DNA from: Helicobacter anseris
GTDB taxonomy: Bacteria; Campylobacterota; Campylobacteria; Campylobacterales; Helicobacteraceae
NCBI GenBank assembly: GCA_004368235.1
Contig: JXTW01000005.1
Location: 13,662 to 52,927, forward strand
Direction: 5' to 3'
DNA: 39,266 nucleotides
Shown: positions 27,786 through 37,131 of the stretch, piece after piece
How the letters are laid out: the number at the start of each line of letters is the position of its first letter
Numbering within the stretch: position 1 is the stretch's first letter
Notes under the pieces: model-generated
The model's database searches: none
What the model was told of the DNA's origin: nothing
What the model saw: the letters and a program-made list of their open reading frames with translations, nothing else
Translations under genes and position numbers: made by a program

Positions 27786-28320
27786 GAACAATATCTCCAA
27801 ACATAGCACCAAATAATGCTTTCTCAAAAATCCTATAAAGCTGAATAAGCTTATAATCCACCATTAAATCCTTAGAATCCAACCTTAAAGTCATTTGCAA
27901 AGATTCATCAAAAATCCAAAAAAAACCCGGATTCTTTCCTAAAGCTAGCTTACCAATAGGTGTATTTGGACGCCCGATATACCAAAATAAATAATCTTTA
28001 AAACTAAGATTAAGCATATCATATACAAGTGCACAATCATGGATAGGAGCATTAGAAATAATCTCTTTAAGCAAAAATACTGGCACTAAAGGGCGAGAAG
28101 AATGAAGACCATTTAAATTTGTAGTAATATATTTTGCAAACCATTCATAGCGATCATCAGCACAAACTAAAACACTCCCTCCACTTAAGATATGGTTTAT
28201 TACTCGCCAAAGTAGACTTTCCCACTCAAACCGCTCCATCTCCAACCAATCAGCATGAAGTGCAATTTTGTTATTTTCCTCTCGGATGGTCTCTAGCATC
28301 CATTCTGATAGATTAATCAT
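27778..28320 (-). CDS. hobA: DnaA initiation-associating protein HobA
   Basis: A 180-residue protein specific to Campylobacterota that binds domain I-II of DnaA and promotes the orisome at oriC. I recognise it from the position between lysC and holB (as HP1230 in H. pylori), the length, and the SIS-like alpha/beta pattern: HILSGGSVLVCADDRYEWFAKYI near residues 42-64 and PIHDCALVYDMLNLSFKDYLFWYIGRPN. Its ATG overlaps the lysC stop by four bases. Confidence 0.9.
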   Translation of the reverse strand: MINLSEWMLETIREENNKIALHADWLEMERFEWESLLWRVINHILSGGSVLVCADDRYEWFAKYITTNLNGLHSSRPLVPVFLLKEIISNAPIHDCALVYDMLNLSFKDYLFWYIGRPNTPIGKLALGKNPGFFWIFDESLQMTLRLDSKDLMVDYKLIQLYRIFEKALFGAMFGDIVLE

Positions 28321-29525
28321 TTCTCTAGCTCATATGCCTTATGCAACGATCTTACTGCCAACTCTGCATATTTAAGCTCAATAATCACAGAAACTTTAAT
28401 CTCACTTGTAGAAATCATCATAATATTAATATTCTCTTGCGCAAAAGTCTTAAAAGCCCTAGAAGCAACACCTGAATGAGACTTCATTCCTACCCCCACA
28501 ATTGACACTTTAGCAATCTCACAATCAAATTCGATCATTCCTACTTCACTTTCAAATCTCTTGAGGGCATTTTTAGCTTCCTCAACCTCACTTTGAGGAA
28601 TAGTAAAATCTAAATCTGTCTTACCATCACGACCGATAGTTTGAACAATCATATCAATATTAATATGAGATTCTGCCAAAGCACCAAAAATTTCTGCTGC
28701 AATCCCTGGTCTATCTGCTACATCCACCATACTTACACGTGCTTGATTCTTATCTAATGCGATTCCGCTTACCACGGCTGCTTCCATAATATCCTCCTCA
28801 TTGCAAATCATCGTTCCTTCATCTTTGGAAAAAGAGCTTCTTGTAACCAATGGAATTTGCCATTTCTTAGCTAGCTCTACAGATCTATTCAAAAGTACTT
28901 TAGCTCCCATTGATGCAAGCTCTAGCATCTCATCATAACTAATTTTATCAATCTTTCTTGCACTCTTTTCAATCCTTGGATCTGTAGTATATACTCCATC
29001 TACATCTGTATAAATCTCACACAAGTCTGCTCCCAATGCTCCAGCAATAGCCACGGCAGATAAATCACTGCCTCCACGACCAAGAGTAGTTACTGCTCCA
29101 TTTTTATCAACTCCTTGAAATCCAGCTATTACAACAATATAGCCCTGCTTAATATAATCCTGTATCAAGCTAGTATCAATATGCTGAATTCTCGCTTTGG
29201 TATGTATACTATCTGTAATGATACCAGCAGCCCGTCCACTTAAACTAATAGCCTTGTATCCCATAGATTCTAAAGCAATGGCTAAAAGTGCACTTGTAAT
29301 CCTCTCTCCTGAAGAAAGCGCCATATCCACTTCTCTTGGATTTGGCAATGCACTAAAATGATGCGTATACTCTACAAGTTTATCAGTAACTCCGCTCATA
29401 GCAGAAACTACAACAACTAAATTAGCATTCTTATGTTCTTTTGATTGGATAACGCGTTTAGCGACATTTTCAATTCTTGAACAATCCCCCATGCTTGTCC
29501 CACCATACTTTTGCACAATTAACAT
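28317..29525 (-). CDS. lysC: aspartate kinase
   Basis: It phosphorylates aspartate, the first step to lysine, diaminopimelate, threonine and methionine. The amino-acid kinase domain begins VQKYGGTSMGD and has FQGVDKNGAVTTLGRGGSDLSAVAIA. Two ACT domains at the C-terminus (about 265-400) allow feedback control by lysine or threonine. It has 402 residues. It overlaps rppH by one base upstream and hobA by four downstream. Confidence 0.96.
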   Translation of the reverse strand: MLIVQKYGGTSMGDCSRIENVAKRVIQSKEHKNANLVVVVSAMSGVTDKLVEYTHHFSALPNPREVDMALSSGERITSALLAIALESMGYKAISLSGRAAGIITDSIHTKARIQHIDTSLIQDYIKQGYIVVIAGFQGVDKNGAVTTLGRGGSDLSAVAIAGALGADLCEIYTDVDGVYTTDPRIEKSARKIDKISYDEMLELASMGAKVLLNRSVELAKKWQIPLVTRSSFSKDEGTMICNEEDIMEAAVVSGIALDKNQARVSMVDVADRPGIAAEIFGALAESHINIDMIVQTIGRDGKTDLDFTIPQSEVEEAKNALKRFESEVGMIEFDCEIAKVSIVGVGMKSHSGVASRAFKTFAQENINIMMISTSEIKVSVIIELKYAELAVRSLHKAYELEK

Positions 29526-29992
29526 TATAAAAAACCTTTTTTCTTAAAATAATCTAAAACTTCGCGATAAACGCCTTTTTTAAAATGATTAATTAAAGAA
29601 AATAATTCTTCAAATTCTACAAACTTATAAGCATTAAATTCTGGATGAGCTGTAGCTAAATTGATAGCTTCATCTCTTTTTAAACGCACTAAAAAGTATT
29701 TTTGTATCTGACCATCAAAGGGATAAATCTTTTTAGAAACACTATTTGGAAAATCATAGCTTAACCATTTAGGGCACTCTGCTAAAATCTCTACCTCATC
29801 TGTCCCTATCTCTTCTTTGAGCTCACGCAATAGTGCATCTTTAGGACTTTCCCCTTCATCAATCCCTCCTTGAGGAAATTGCCAAACACCTTTAATATCA
29901 CTACGTTGGGCAATAAAAAATTCACAAATATTAGGATACCGTGAAGACACTATGACAGCTGCGACATTGGGTCGATAATTTTTCTCTGACAT
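29525..29992 (-). CDS. rppH: RNA pyrophosphohydrolase (Nudix family)
   Basis: A 155-residue Nudix hydrolase that removes pyrophosphate from the 5' end of mRNA, opening it to decay. The Nudix box is complete: GGIDEGESPKDALLRELKEE plus IGT, with QFPQGG before it. In Campylobacter and Helicobacter it is also called NudH or InvA. It leads the operon with lysC-hobA-holB-folP. AGGA precedes the ATG. Promoter and operator-like sites lie at 30026-30060. Confidence 0.95.
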   Translation of the reverse strand: MSEKNYRPNVAAVIVSSRYPNICEFFIAQRSDIKGVWQFPQGGIDEGESPKDALLRELKEEIGTDEVEILAECPKWLSYDFPNSVSKKIYPFDGQIQKYFLVRLKRDEAINLATAHPEFNAYKFVEFEELFSLINHFKKGVYREVLDYFKKKGFL

Positions 29993-30025
29993 ATTTGTCC
30001 TATCATATAAATTTACTTTATTTGA

Positions 30026-30031
30026 ATTATA
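30026..30031 (-). promoter_or_regulatory. -10 element for rppH-lysC-hobA-holB-folP operon
   Basis: Minus-strand TATAAT within CTACTATAATTC. The transcript would begin near 30019, with a leader of about 27 bases. Confidence 0.6.
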
Positions 30032-30036
30032 GTAGA

Positions 30037-30060
30037 TTTAACCTTAAGGTTAAATAACCT
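30037..30060. promoter_or_regulatory. operator-like array of three inverted half-sites
   Basis: TTTAACCTTAAGGTTAAA (30037-30054) is a perfect 18-bp palindrome. A third half-site extends it: TAACCT at 30039-30044, AGGTTA at 30047-30052, TAACCT at 30055-30060, each eight bases apart. On the minus strand the array covers about -18 to -41 of the rppH promoter, the place for an activator or repressor. The binding protein is unknown. Confidence 0.55.
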
Positions 30061-30091
30061 CAATTAGAATCTAAAATCTCAAATACCACTC

Positions 30092-30565
30092 TTAAGTAAA
30101 AAACTTCTGGTTATGTGGGTGAGATAAAATAGCTTCCATAGATCTAGAAAGTCCATCCTCGTGAATATCCTGCATCTCCCCGCCAAAAATTTCAATAGAA
30201 TCTATCCTGCTAAAAAGAGCTACATCTCTATCTTTCTTATTAACCACAGCAATTTGCAAAATATATGCATAATCTATCTGTACACAAGCACCAATATTAT
30301 CCATACCAAAACCGGCTTCAAAACTCATTCCTCTAGTCCCAAGACTCAAAGAATCAAAGGCATATCCAGCTACCACAAACATAGAAATGGGTTGGAAAGC
30401 ATCTATAATATCTTTAGGCAACATAGGCTCAAAACTCACATGCTTTAACTCGCAAATCACACTAAAATAATGATTATTTTCTTGCAAAAGCCTTAAAATA
30501 TTATAGCATTGCATATTTTGCAATTGATCATATTCGACACTCAAACCCAATTTCTTCCCCCTCAT
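30092..30565 (-). CDS. conserved hypothetical protein (HP0469 position)
   Basis: A 157-residue cytoplasmic protein without signal or membrane segment. The strand-rich middle (TRGMSFEAGFGMDNIGACVQIDYAYILQIAVV) loosely recalls the SspB fold of ClpXP adaptors, in which a sheet strand of the type F-x-A-x-F-G is followed by V-P/I-x-x-V/I-x-x-I. The resemblance is weak. It shares an ATGA overlap with pepF and is the third gene of the kefB-pepF run; in H. pylori HP0469 has the same neighbours as far as I recall. Confidence 0.7.
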   Translation of the reverse strand: MRGKKLGLSVEYDQLQNMQCYNILRLLQENNHYFSVICELKHVSFEPMLPKDIIDAFQPISMFVVAGYAFDSLSLGTRGMSFEAGFGMDNIGACVQIDYAYILQIAVVNKKDRDVALFSRIDSIEIFGGEMQDIHEDGLSRSMEAILSHPHNQKFFT

Positions 30566-32352
30566 ACAAGCTCCTCAAATTCTTTCAGCATTATACTTAC
30601 TTCCCTCATACCAATCTCCCAAAACTTAGAATCCTCTACATCAAAACCAAACTGCTTGATTAGATCACGTGGACTTTTGCTTCCACCACTAGAAAGAAAA
30701 TCTATGTATTTTTTCTTAAATTGATCTTTTTGTTTATCGCTACACTGCTTATAAAGCCCAAAAAGTGCTAGCACCAAAAGCTGACCATAACTATAAGCAT
30801 AACAATAAAATGGAGAATGCACAAAATGAGGAATATAGCTCCACCACAAACCATAATTCTGTGTTAGCTCTAGGCTTTTCCCAAACATCTTAGCATTCTC
30901 TTCAAGCCAAATTTGACTAAACTCTTCACTCTTTAATTCTTGTTGATTTTCATGAATTCTACGTTCAAAGTTTGTCATTACCACCTGACGGAATAAAGTA
31001 GAGAAAATATCCTCTAATTTGGCTGCATAAATCTCTTTAAGCTCTTCTTGATTAAGCTTAGTTTTAAGATGATCAAAAAGCAGCATCTCTGCAAACACAG
31101 AAGCTGTTTCTGCCGTTGTTAATGGAGTATCATGATTGAGATAGCCTTGAATCTTAGAAAGCTCTTGGTGAATCATATGACCAAACTCATGTGCAATAGT
31201 AAAAACATCCCTACGATTACCAGTATGATTTAAAAGGACATAGGGATGAGAGCTTGGGGTGGCTCCATGACTAAAAGCTCCTCCCCTCTTTCCATCTCTT
31301 GGATGGGAATCAATCCAACCATTTTTAATAGCCTTAGCTGCTATATTTAAAAACTCTGGACAAAAATCTTTAAAGCAGGCAAGCACCATTTTAAGTCCAT
31401 CTGCATAACTAATATAAAATGAGGGTTTTGGTTCCGTTTCATTTAAAATTGTTTTTTTATTTTTTTTGGGCTTTTTTTCTTTATAAAAAATTGGTGCATA
31501 GCGATCATAATCTTTAAGCTCATAACCTAAAATTTTAGATTTTAATTCATAATAGTGATGCACCAAAGTCATATTATTATTTACCACATTAATAAGGCTA
31601 TCCACACTCTTTTGTGAGATATGATTGCTTAAATGGCGAAAAGATTCTGCTTTTTGATACCCTCTAAGTTCTTTTGTGATCTGTAAGTCCTTTTTCACCA
31701 TATTAAAAATATAGGTTAAAAGCATTTGATTTTTCTGAAGCTGATTGCTAAATTTTTTTTGGGCTTTTTTGCGAAGCTCTCTATCTGGATGATGCAAAAG
31801 TGCAAGAATCTCCTCTTCACTTTTCTCCTCACCCTTAAATTTTATTTTTAGCTTTGAGAAAAACTCATCAAAAAGTCGACTAAAAGCATCAATACCCACA
31901 GGAGAAGTTTTTAGCAAAATTTTTTCTTCTGAAAGACTTAATTGATGCCTTTTTTTATCTCTTAACTTTTCAAGATAGTAAGCATATTTTTGAGTACCTC
32001 TTATCATTTTGTCTTGTATTTTTTCATCAAGAGAACAAAACTCCAAATCTAAGAATAATAAATGCTCACTTACCTCATTAGCGCGCATTTCTACACTAGC
32101 ATAAAAGCTCCCATACTCACTATTACTAGCAAAACGCAAAAATGCATAAGTTACAACACGCCCTACTTCCTCTAGAATCTTTTCATATTCACTTAAAGGC
32201 TTTTCTAGTTTATCTATATGATTTATAAGTTTACCCTTATATTTTTTTTCAAAGCTAAGCGCTTGCTTTAACACTGATACTAACCTCTTATCTGCATCCT
32301 TATCATTCTTGCATAATGCTTTTAAATCCCAGTGATGCTGTAATTCATTCAT
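30562..32352 (-). CDS. pepF: oligoendopeptidase F
   Basis: A 596-residue M3-family zinc metallopeptidase of the cytoplasm that cuts short peptides. The HEFGHMIHQ motif places the zinc ligands H388 and H392 and the catalytic E389, with the third ligand expected in LTTAETASVFAEML. The N-terminal helical half and the SYGQLLVLALFGLY C-terminal segment are typical. It overlaps kefB by eight bases upstream and the hypothetical gene by four downstream, so the three are co-translated. Confidence 0.95.
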   Translation of the reverse strand: MNELQHHWDLKALCKNDKDADKRLVSVLKQALSFEKKYKGKLINHIDKLEKPLSEYEKILEEVGRVVTYAFLRFASNSEYGSFYASVEMRANEVSEHLLFLDLEFCSLDEKIQDKMIRGTQKYAYYLEKLRDKKRHQLSLSEEKILLKTSPVGIDAFSRLFDEFFSKLKIKFKGEEKSEEEILALLHHPDRELRKKAQKKFSNQLQKNQMLLTYIFNMVKKDLQITKELRGYQKAESFRHLSNHISQKSVDSLINVVNNNMTLVHHYYELKSKILGYELKDYDRYAPIFYKEKKPKKNKKTILNETEPKPSFYISYADGLKMVLACFKDFCPEFLNIAAKAIKNGWIDSHPRDGKRGGAFSHGATPSSHPYVLLNHTGNRRDVFTIAHEFGHMIHQELSKIQGYLNHDTPLTTAETASVFAEMLLFDHLKTKLNQEELKEIYAAKLEDIFSTLFRQVVMTNFERRIHENQQELKSEEFSQIWLEENAKMFGKSLELTQNYGLWWSYIPHFVHSPFYCYAYSYGQLLVLALFGLYKQCSDKQKDQFKKKYIDFLSSGGSKSPRDLIKQFGFDVEDSKFWEIGMREVSIMLKEFEELV

Positions 32353-34012
32353 TATCTTTCTCCTTTAATGCATGCTCTACAAGGCATTTAGATATCTCTT
32401 TATAGGTATTAATACTAGAAATTTTAAATGACCTCAAATCTTCTTCTTGCGGTATAGAATCTACTTTAACAATTATATCTAGCTTTGGGGCTATTTCTAA
32501 CACAGTTTGACAAATCAAACGTGTACTAGCCCAATCATCAATGGCTACAATCAAACATTTAGCCTCATTAAAGCGAAATTTTTCTAAAAATCCTTTTTGG
32601 GTAATATTACCAAAAACAACTCGATCTCTATTCTTTTCTCCAAGCTCTACTCGGGAAATATCATACTCCATTGCCACATAATCCACTCCTCTTCTTTTTA
32701 AATCTTCTACTACCTGCTGACCAAAACTCCCATATCCTGCTACTACTATATGATTTAAAAGGGGAATATGCACTTGCAAATCTTCTTTAAGAATAGGATT
32801 TTTGGAGCTTTTTCTCAAAAAATAATCTGTAATTGTGCTTAAGTTTTTTAAAATAAAAGGTGTAGCCACCATTGAAAAAATCACCATCAAAACTAAAAAT
32901 TGATGCACATCCTCGCTTAAAAAATGAATAATTCCTTTTTCCTGTAAATAAAAAAATATACCCCTATGTAGCTCTGTGCTAAAAATATTTGCACCTGCAG
33001 CACTCACAAAAATTGCAAAGGAAAATTCCCCGATTTGACAAAGAGAAAGAGCTATTTTTAAAGCATTTTGCTCACTTCTAAAAAATCTCAAAATCATATA
33101 CACAAAAAGAGTTTTAATCACCATTACAAAAAATAACAACAAAATCACGCTAAAAAAATTAGCAAATAAAAACTTTAAATCTACCTGCATACCAACTGTA
33201 ATAAAAAATAAAGCCAAAAAAATATCTCTGAAATGAGATAAATCAGATTCGATGCGATATTTAAAACGTGATTTTGAAATAATCATCCCTGCACAAAATG
33301 CTCCAAGACTCATAGAAAATCCAAAATAACTTGATAGGGCTGCTGATCCAAGGACAATCAAAAGTACTACAGCCATAAAAATCTCATCTATCTTACTTTT
33401 AGCTGCCCAACGTAAAAATCTTGATGTCAATCTCTTACCGGGCAAAAGCAAAATAATAAGCACTAAAACTCCAGATATAAGCGTCTTTAAAAGGAGACTA
33501 GATAAACTCAAATCTTTATTGCTTACTAAAGCCAAAATAATCAAAATAGGAATAACAGCAATATCCTGCATAATTAAAATTCCTAAAATACTACGCCCAT
33601 GCACACTTTCTAGCTGCTTTTTCTCATCAAAATATTTTAAAACAATAGCAGTAGATGAGAGTGAAAAACTCATACCAGCCACAAGACTAAGCACAGATGA
33701 AAGACCAAATACAAAATGGCATAGAATAAAAAAGATCAAAGAAACACCAACTACTTGCAAGATCCCAAAAACTAATACCTCTTGCTTCATAGCTCGCAAA
33801 CGATCAAAGCTAAACTCAAGCCCAATCATAAACATCAAAAATACAATCCCAAACTCGGCTATCTCGCTTAAAATTTCTGAATGCCCAAAATGAAAGAAAT
33901 AGGCAATAAATATTCCTGTAACAATATATCCAATAATAACGGGAATCTGAAAATAATTTAAAATCAGATTAAAAATAATAGACATAAAAAGTCCGACAAG
34001 AATAATCCACAA
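32345..34012 (-). CDS. kefB: monovalent cation:proton antiporter with RCK domain
   Basis: A 555-residue CPA2 antiporter that exchanges potassium or sodium for protons. About twelve membrane helices with GLEFSFDRLRAMK, MSFSLSSTAIVLKYFDEK and SLGAFCAGMIISKS are followed by a cytoplasmic TrkA-N/RCK domain from about residue 415 (VVAGYGSFGQQVVEDLKRRG, NAD-binding). No TrkA-C domain follows. The start is unclear: TTG at 34012 lacks a ribosome site, while an in-frame ATC at 34024 has GAGG six bases upstream. Confidence 0.93.
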   Translation of the reverse strand: MWIILVGLFMSIIFNLILNYFQIPVIIGYIVTGIFIAYFFHFGHSEILSEIAEFGIVFLMFMIGLEFSFDRLRAMKQEVLVFGILQVVGVSLIFFILCHFVFGLSSVLSLVAGMSFSLSSTAIVLKYFDEKKQLESVHGRSILGILIMQDIAVIPILIILALVSNKDLSLSSLLLKTLISGVLVLIILLLPGKRLTSRFLRWAAKSKIDEIFMAVVLLIVLGSAALSSYFGFSMSLGAFCAGMIISKSRFKYRIESDLSHFRDIFLALFFITVGMQVDLKFLFANFFSVILLLFFVMVIKTLFVYMILRFFRSEQNALKIALSLCQIGEFSFAIFVSAAGANIFSTELHRGIFFYLQEKGIIHFLSEDVHQFLVLMVIFSMVATPFILKNLSTITDYFLRKSSKNPILKEDLQVHIPLLNHIVVAGYGSFGQQVVEDLKRRGVDYVAMEYDISRVELGEKNRDRVVFGNITQKGFLEKFRFNEAKCLIVAIDDWASTRLICQTVLEIAPKLDIIVKVDSIPQEEDLRSFKISSINTYKEISKCLVEHALKEKDNE

Positions 34013-34181
34013 TAAATGCTCGATGTCTCACCTCTTAAAAATCTAATAAAACTGGGAAAATAACCAAATCTTTGTATAATCTAGCATTATAAAATCTAAA
34101 CAAAAATAAAAAATTAATTTTTACCTAAAAATAAAATTTGAAATCTAAAACTTTAAAATCGTCTAAAAAGGGGTGGTTTTT
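34013..34181. promoter_or_regulatory. divergent promoter region kefB / coiled-coil gene
   Basis: This 169-bp gap has a minus-strand TATAAT at 34086-34091 suitable for kefB, a plus-strand TATAAT at 34075-34080 and a TAAAAT at 34154-34159 close to the coiled-coil gene. The last fits best with the ATG at 34182. AAGGGG at 34169-34173 serves as ribosome site. Confidence 0.5.
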
Positions 34182-35621
34182 ATGGAATCTGATAATGCTG
34201 TTTATGATTTAACATTAGAGATTCTCACCCAATTGCGCACAGATGCCAAAAACTTCGATGAGCTCAATCATGATATCTCTAAAAATTTGTTAGCTGTTTT
34301 ACAAACTCAAAAAGTTAATATTGACCTACAAGCAGAAACAATTCGTCGTTGTATTAATGACTTTTATTATAAGAATGGATTTCATATATTACTTATTTTT
34401 CAAAAAGATAATATACTAAAACTTATCCCCACTTTGCGTGATAGTAACAATAATTTTTATATCGATTTTCTGCTTGAGTGGATTAAGGCTAACTTTGATC
34501 CAAGACAAAAGCTTAATAAAGAAATACTTCAAACCATCTTTAACTACGCTAAACAAAATCTGATACAAGATGATCTTTTATGTCGTGATATCACTCGCCA
34601 TGCAATAAAAAAATTTTTTAACTTCGATACACGTGATAGCCTATTTTTTAAAAACCTAGACTTCCATGTTAAAAAGTTTGATTATGATTTTGTACAAATC
34701 AATGAAGAACTACGTAGAATAAGAAAACTCGATTCTTCTATTCTTTTAAGCGAAGCTGATCGCAGTTATATTTCCTATCTTCTTAGACAAACTCCTCTTA
34801 AAAATATGCTCTCTACAATTGCAAGTGATATCCTAAAGCATAAAATCAATTTTAAAAATATTAATCAAGAAAATTTTTATCAAGATTTTTTACATCTTAT
34901 CGTACAAGATTTTAGAATAAAAATTGGCAAAATATTAGGCAATTCTGTAGCTAGCCTCAATCAAACTTGTTTTGCAGAAGAATATGTTCGTGGTCATAAA
35001 AAAATAGCCTTTAGTAGCCTTGCTCATCTAGTCTTGCAAGCTAATTATTACCACACTTATGATGTAAGTACTATTGTTACCAAATATGTTAATAAAATTC
35101 CAATTAATAACCCAAAGTTTAAAAAACCTGATCAATTTTTTTATAGCATACAAGATTTTGATAATATTTGTAATGAATATTTCCAAGTCCAAGAATCTAT
35201 CCAAGCTATCGAACATAAATTACAAAAAATAGAACATCAAATTGATGAAAAAACAAATCAAATCTACAAAATCCAACAAGAAATGAAAACAAAAGATACA
35301 ATTTTGCAAAATTTAAATAATGCCTACGAATCTAAAAAGGAAATAGCAAAAAATATAGATATTGATGATAAAATCAATCAAGAAGCCACCAATATTGCTA
35401 TAGCAAACTTTATTAGTGAGCAGAAATTTATACTTGAAGATTTAGAGAAAATGGCAAAACATATCGAGACTATCAATACTGAAAAAGTTACTCTTAATGA
35501 AGAAAAAAACACTCTTATCCAAGAAATACAAAAAATACAACTTGCCTCCCAAACTCAAGACAAAAATTTTGATCTCTTAGCTCAAAGTCTAGGGGACATT
35601 ATCGTACAAAATGAAATTTAA
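34182..35621 (+). CDS. coiled-coil protein of unknown function, first gene of a two-component operon
   Basis: A 479-residue soluble protein. The first 330 residues are helical with several Phe/Tyr-Asp pieces (NDFYYKNGFHILLIFQKDN, FKNLDFHVKKFDYDFVQINEEL). Residues about 335-465 form a long coiled coil rich in Gln, Lys and Glu (EHKLQKIEHQIDEKTNQIYKIQQEM). There is no signal peptide, membrane helix or motif I recognise. The start at MESDNAV is preferred because AAGGGG precedes it. The end overlaps the kinase gene by 11 bases, so the partners are likely translated together; a scaffold or sensor partner is a guess. Confidence 0.75.
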   Translation: MESDNAVYDLTLEILTQLRTDAKNFDELNHDISKNLLAVLQTQKVNIDLQAETIRRCINDFYYKNGFHILLIFQKDNILKLIPTLRDSNNNFYIDFLLEWIKANFDPRQKLNKEILQTIFNYAKQNLIQDDLLCRDITRHAIKKFFNFDTRDSLFFKNLDFHVKKFDYDFVQINEELRRIRKLDSSILLSEADRSYISYLLRQTPLKNMLSTIASDILKHKINFKNINQENFYQDFLHLIVQDFRIKIGKILGNSVASLNQTCFAEEYVRGHKKIAFSSLAHLVLQANYYHTYDVSTIVTKYVNKIPINNPKFKKPDQFFYSIQDFDNICNEYFQVQESIQAIEHKLQKIEHQIDEKTNQIYKIQQEMKTKDTILQNLNNAYESKKEIAKNIDIDDKINQEATNIAIANFISEQKFILEDLEKMAKHIETINTEKVTLNEEKNTLIQEIQKIQLASQTQDKNFDLLAQSLGDIIVQNEI

Positions 35622-37131
35622 AATGCGCTATAAAAAACTATCTCTTATCATAAAACCCCAAACAAAAACTCTACTCTTAATAATCATTATTGGCTTTATG
35701 CTTACTTGCTTACTCTCTTTTATTGCCATTAATGCGCTTAAATATGAGTATGATTCCAACTTTACTATCCATTTGAAAGAAATTCAAGTTTTAAGAAACG
35801 CTCAAGATCTCTATACATTTAAGCCATCTAATAATGCAAGTAAGCAAATACGCGAAATTTTACAAAAAACCCTCAATCAAGATTCCCCAGATCATTTCTT
35901 TTTTACCCTTCATAATCTCTATCAAAAAATCTTTCTACCCAAATCCTATGAAAAGCTTCAAAATCTCTATCACACTCAAGATAAGATCATTCAACAATTT
36001 TATATACACTCTCAAGAGCTAGATAAACTTCTTGACCAAAATAAAGCCCAAAATCATTCAGAGCTTGAACAAAAAATTAAACAGACTCGACTGCTCATTT
36101 CTGCAATTATTGATATACGTTTACAAACTGCCTCTAGTCAAAGTCAGACCATTGATTCTATATATGAAGCCACTTGTGTAGTTTTGTTTATCTTTATTAT
36201 GATTATATTACTTTCCATTGTTTTTCTTGCCCAAAGCGTTCTATCTTCACTAGATCTACATGAAAAAGAACTAAAACAAACCATCAAAGATAAAACACTA
36301 GAGCTAGAGACTATCAATAAAAACTTAGAAAAAACCATTCACGATGAAGTAGAATCTTCTCGTCAAAAAGATCGAATTATGTATCAGCAAGACCGCCTAG
36401 CTTCTATGGGTGAAATGATACAAAATATTGCTCACCAATGGCGTCAACCACTAAACTCTCTAATGATCATTATACAAAGCTTTAAAATTAAATTTTATAA
36501 CCAAAAATTAGATTCTAGTTTTATTGACTCACAAACTGAATACGGACTAAAAATTGCTAAAAATATGTCAGAAACTATTGAAAATTTTCGTCATTTCTTC
36601 CAGCCAAATAAATTAAAAGAGCCCTTTTGGCTTAAAGAATCTATTCTAGATTCGATTAAACTTATTGAATTTGTCCTAAAACAAAATAACATTCAGGTTT
36701 TAACAACTTTTCACTGCGACTATAAAATACATGGTTATAAAAATGCATTTTCTCAAGTGATTTTAAATCTTTTAAAAAATGCTCAAGATGCAATGATTGA
36801 AAGGCAGATTAAAGAGGGGGTATGTGAAATTATTTTAGAAGAAAAATATGATAAAATTAGCATCAGCCTAAAAGATAATGCTGGTGGTATCAAAGAAAAA
36901 AGATTTGATAAGATCTTTGAACCATACTTTACAACCAAGCATAAGTCTGTGGGTACAGGGATTGGGCTTTTTATGACCAAAGAAATTATAGAAAAGCAGA
37001 TGCAAGGTAGCATCCATAGCACAAATGTACATTGGCAATATAAAAATCATAAATTTTATGGTGCAATGTTTATAATAGAATTACCCCATCCAAAATTTAA
37101 AACTACAGAGGATATTAATGGAAAAATATGA
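35611..37131 (+). CDS. membrane-bound sensor histidine kinase
   Basis: A 506-residue kinase. Two membrane helices (about 20-43 and 188-210) enclose a periplasmic, mostly helical sensing domain of about 145 residues. A coiled coil (215-262) leads into the dimerisation helix with phospho-histidine H275 in MIQNIAHQWRQPLN, the form seen in many epsilonproteobacterial kinases. The ATP domain has the N box ILNLLKNAQDAM, G1 KDNAGGI, F box FEPYFTTK and G2 GTGIGLFM, so it should be active. No receiver or HAMP domain is obvious. It overlaps the next gene by 14 bases. The signal is unknown. Confidence 0.92.
   Translation: MKFKMRYKKLSLIIKPQTKTLLLIIIIGFMLTCLLSFIAINALKYEYDSNFTIHLKEIQVLRNAQDLYTFKPSNNASKQIREILQKTLNQDSPDHFFFTLHNLYQKIFLPKSYEKLQNLYHTQDKIIQQFYIHSQELDKLLDQNKAQNHSELEQKIKQTRLLISAIIDIRLQTASSQSQTIDSIYEATCVVLFIFIMIILLSIVFLAQSVLSSLDLHEKELKQTIKDKTLELETINKNLEKTIHDEVESSRQKDRIMYQQDRLASMGEMIQNIAHQWRQPLNSLMIIIQSFKIKFYNQKLDSSFIDSQTEYGLKIAKNMSETIENFRHFFQPNKLKEPFWLKESILDSIKLIEFVLKQNNIQVLTTFHCDYKIHGYKNAFSQVILNLLKNAQDAMIERQIKEGVCEIILEEKYDKISISLKDNAGGIKEKRFDKIFEPYFTTKHKSVGTGIGLFMTKEIIEKQMQGSIHSTNVHWQYKNHKFYGAMFIIELPHPKFKTTEDINGKI

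Noticed and set aside
33519-33893. 124-codon plus-strand open frame inside kefB
   Set aside because: It is antisense to conserved membrane helices of the antiporter, has no ribosome site and its product looks like random Lys/Ile/Thr-rich translation.
34173-34181. GTG start for the coiled-coil protein three codons upstream
   Set aside because: It lies in the AAGGGG ribosome site that serves the ATG at 34182.
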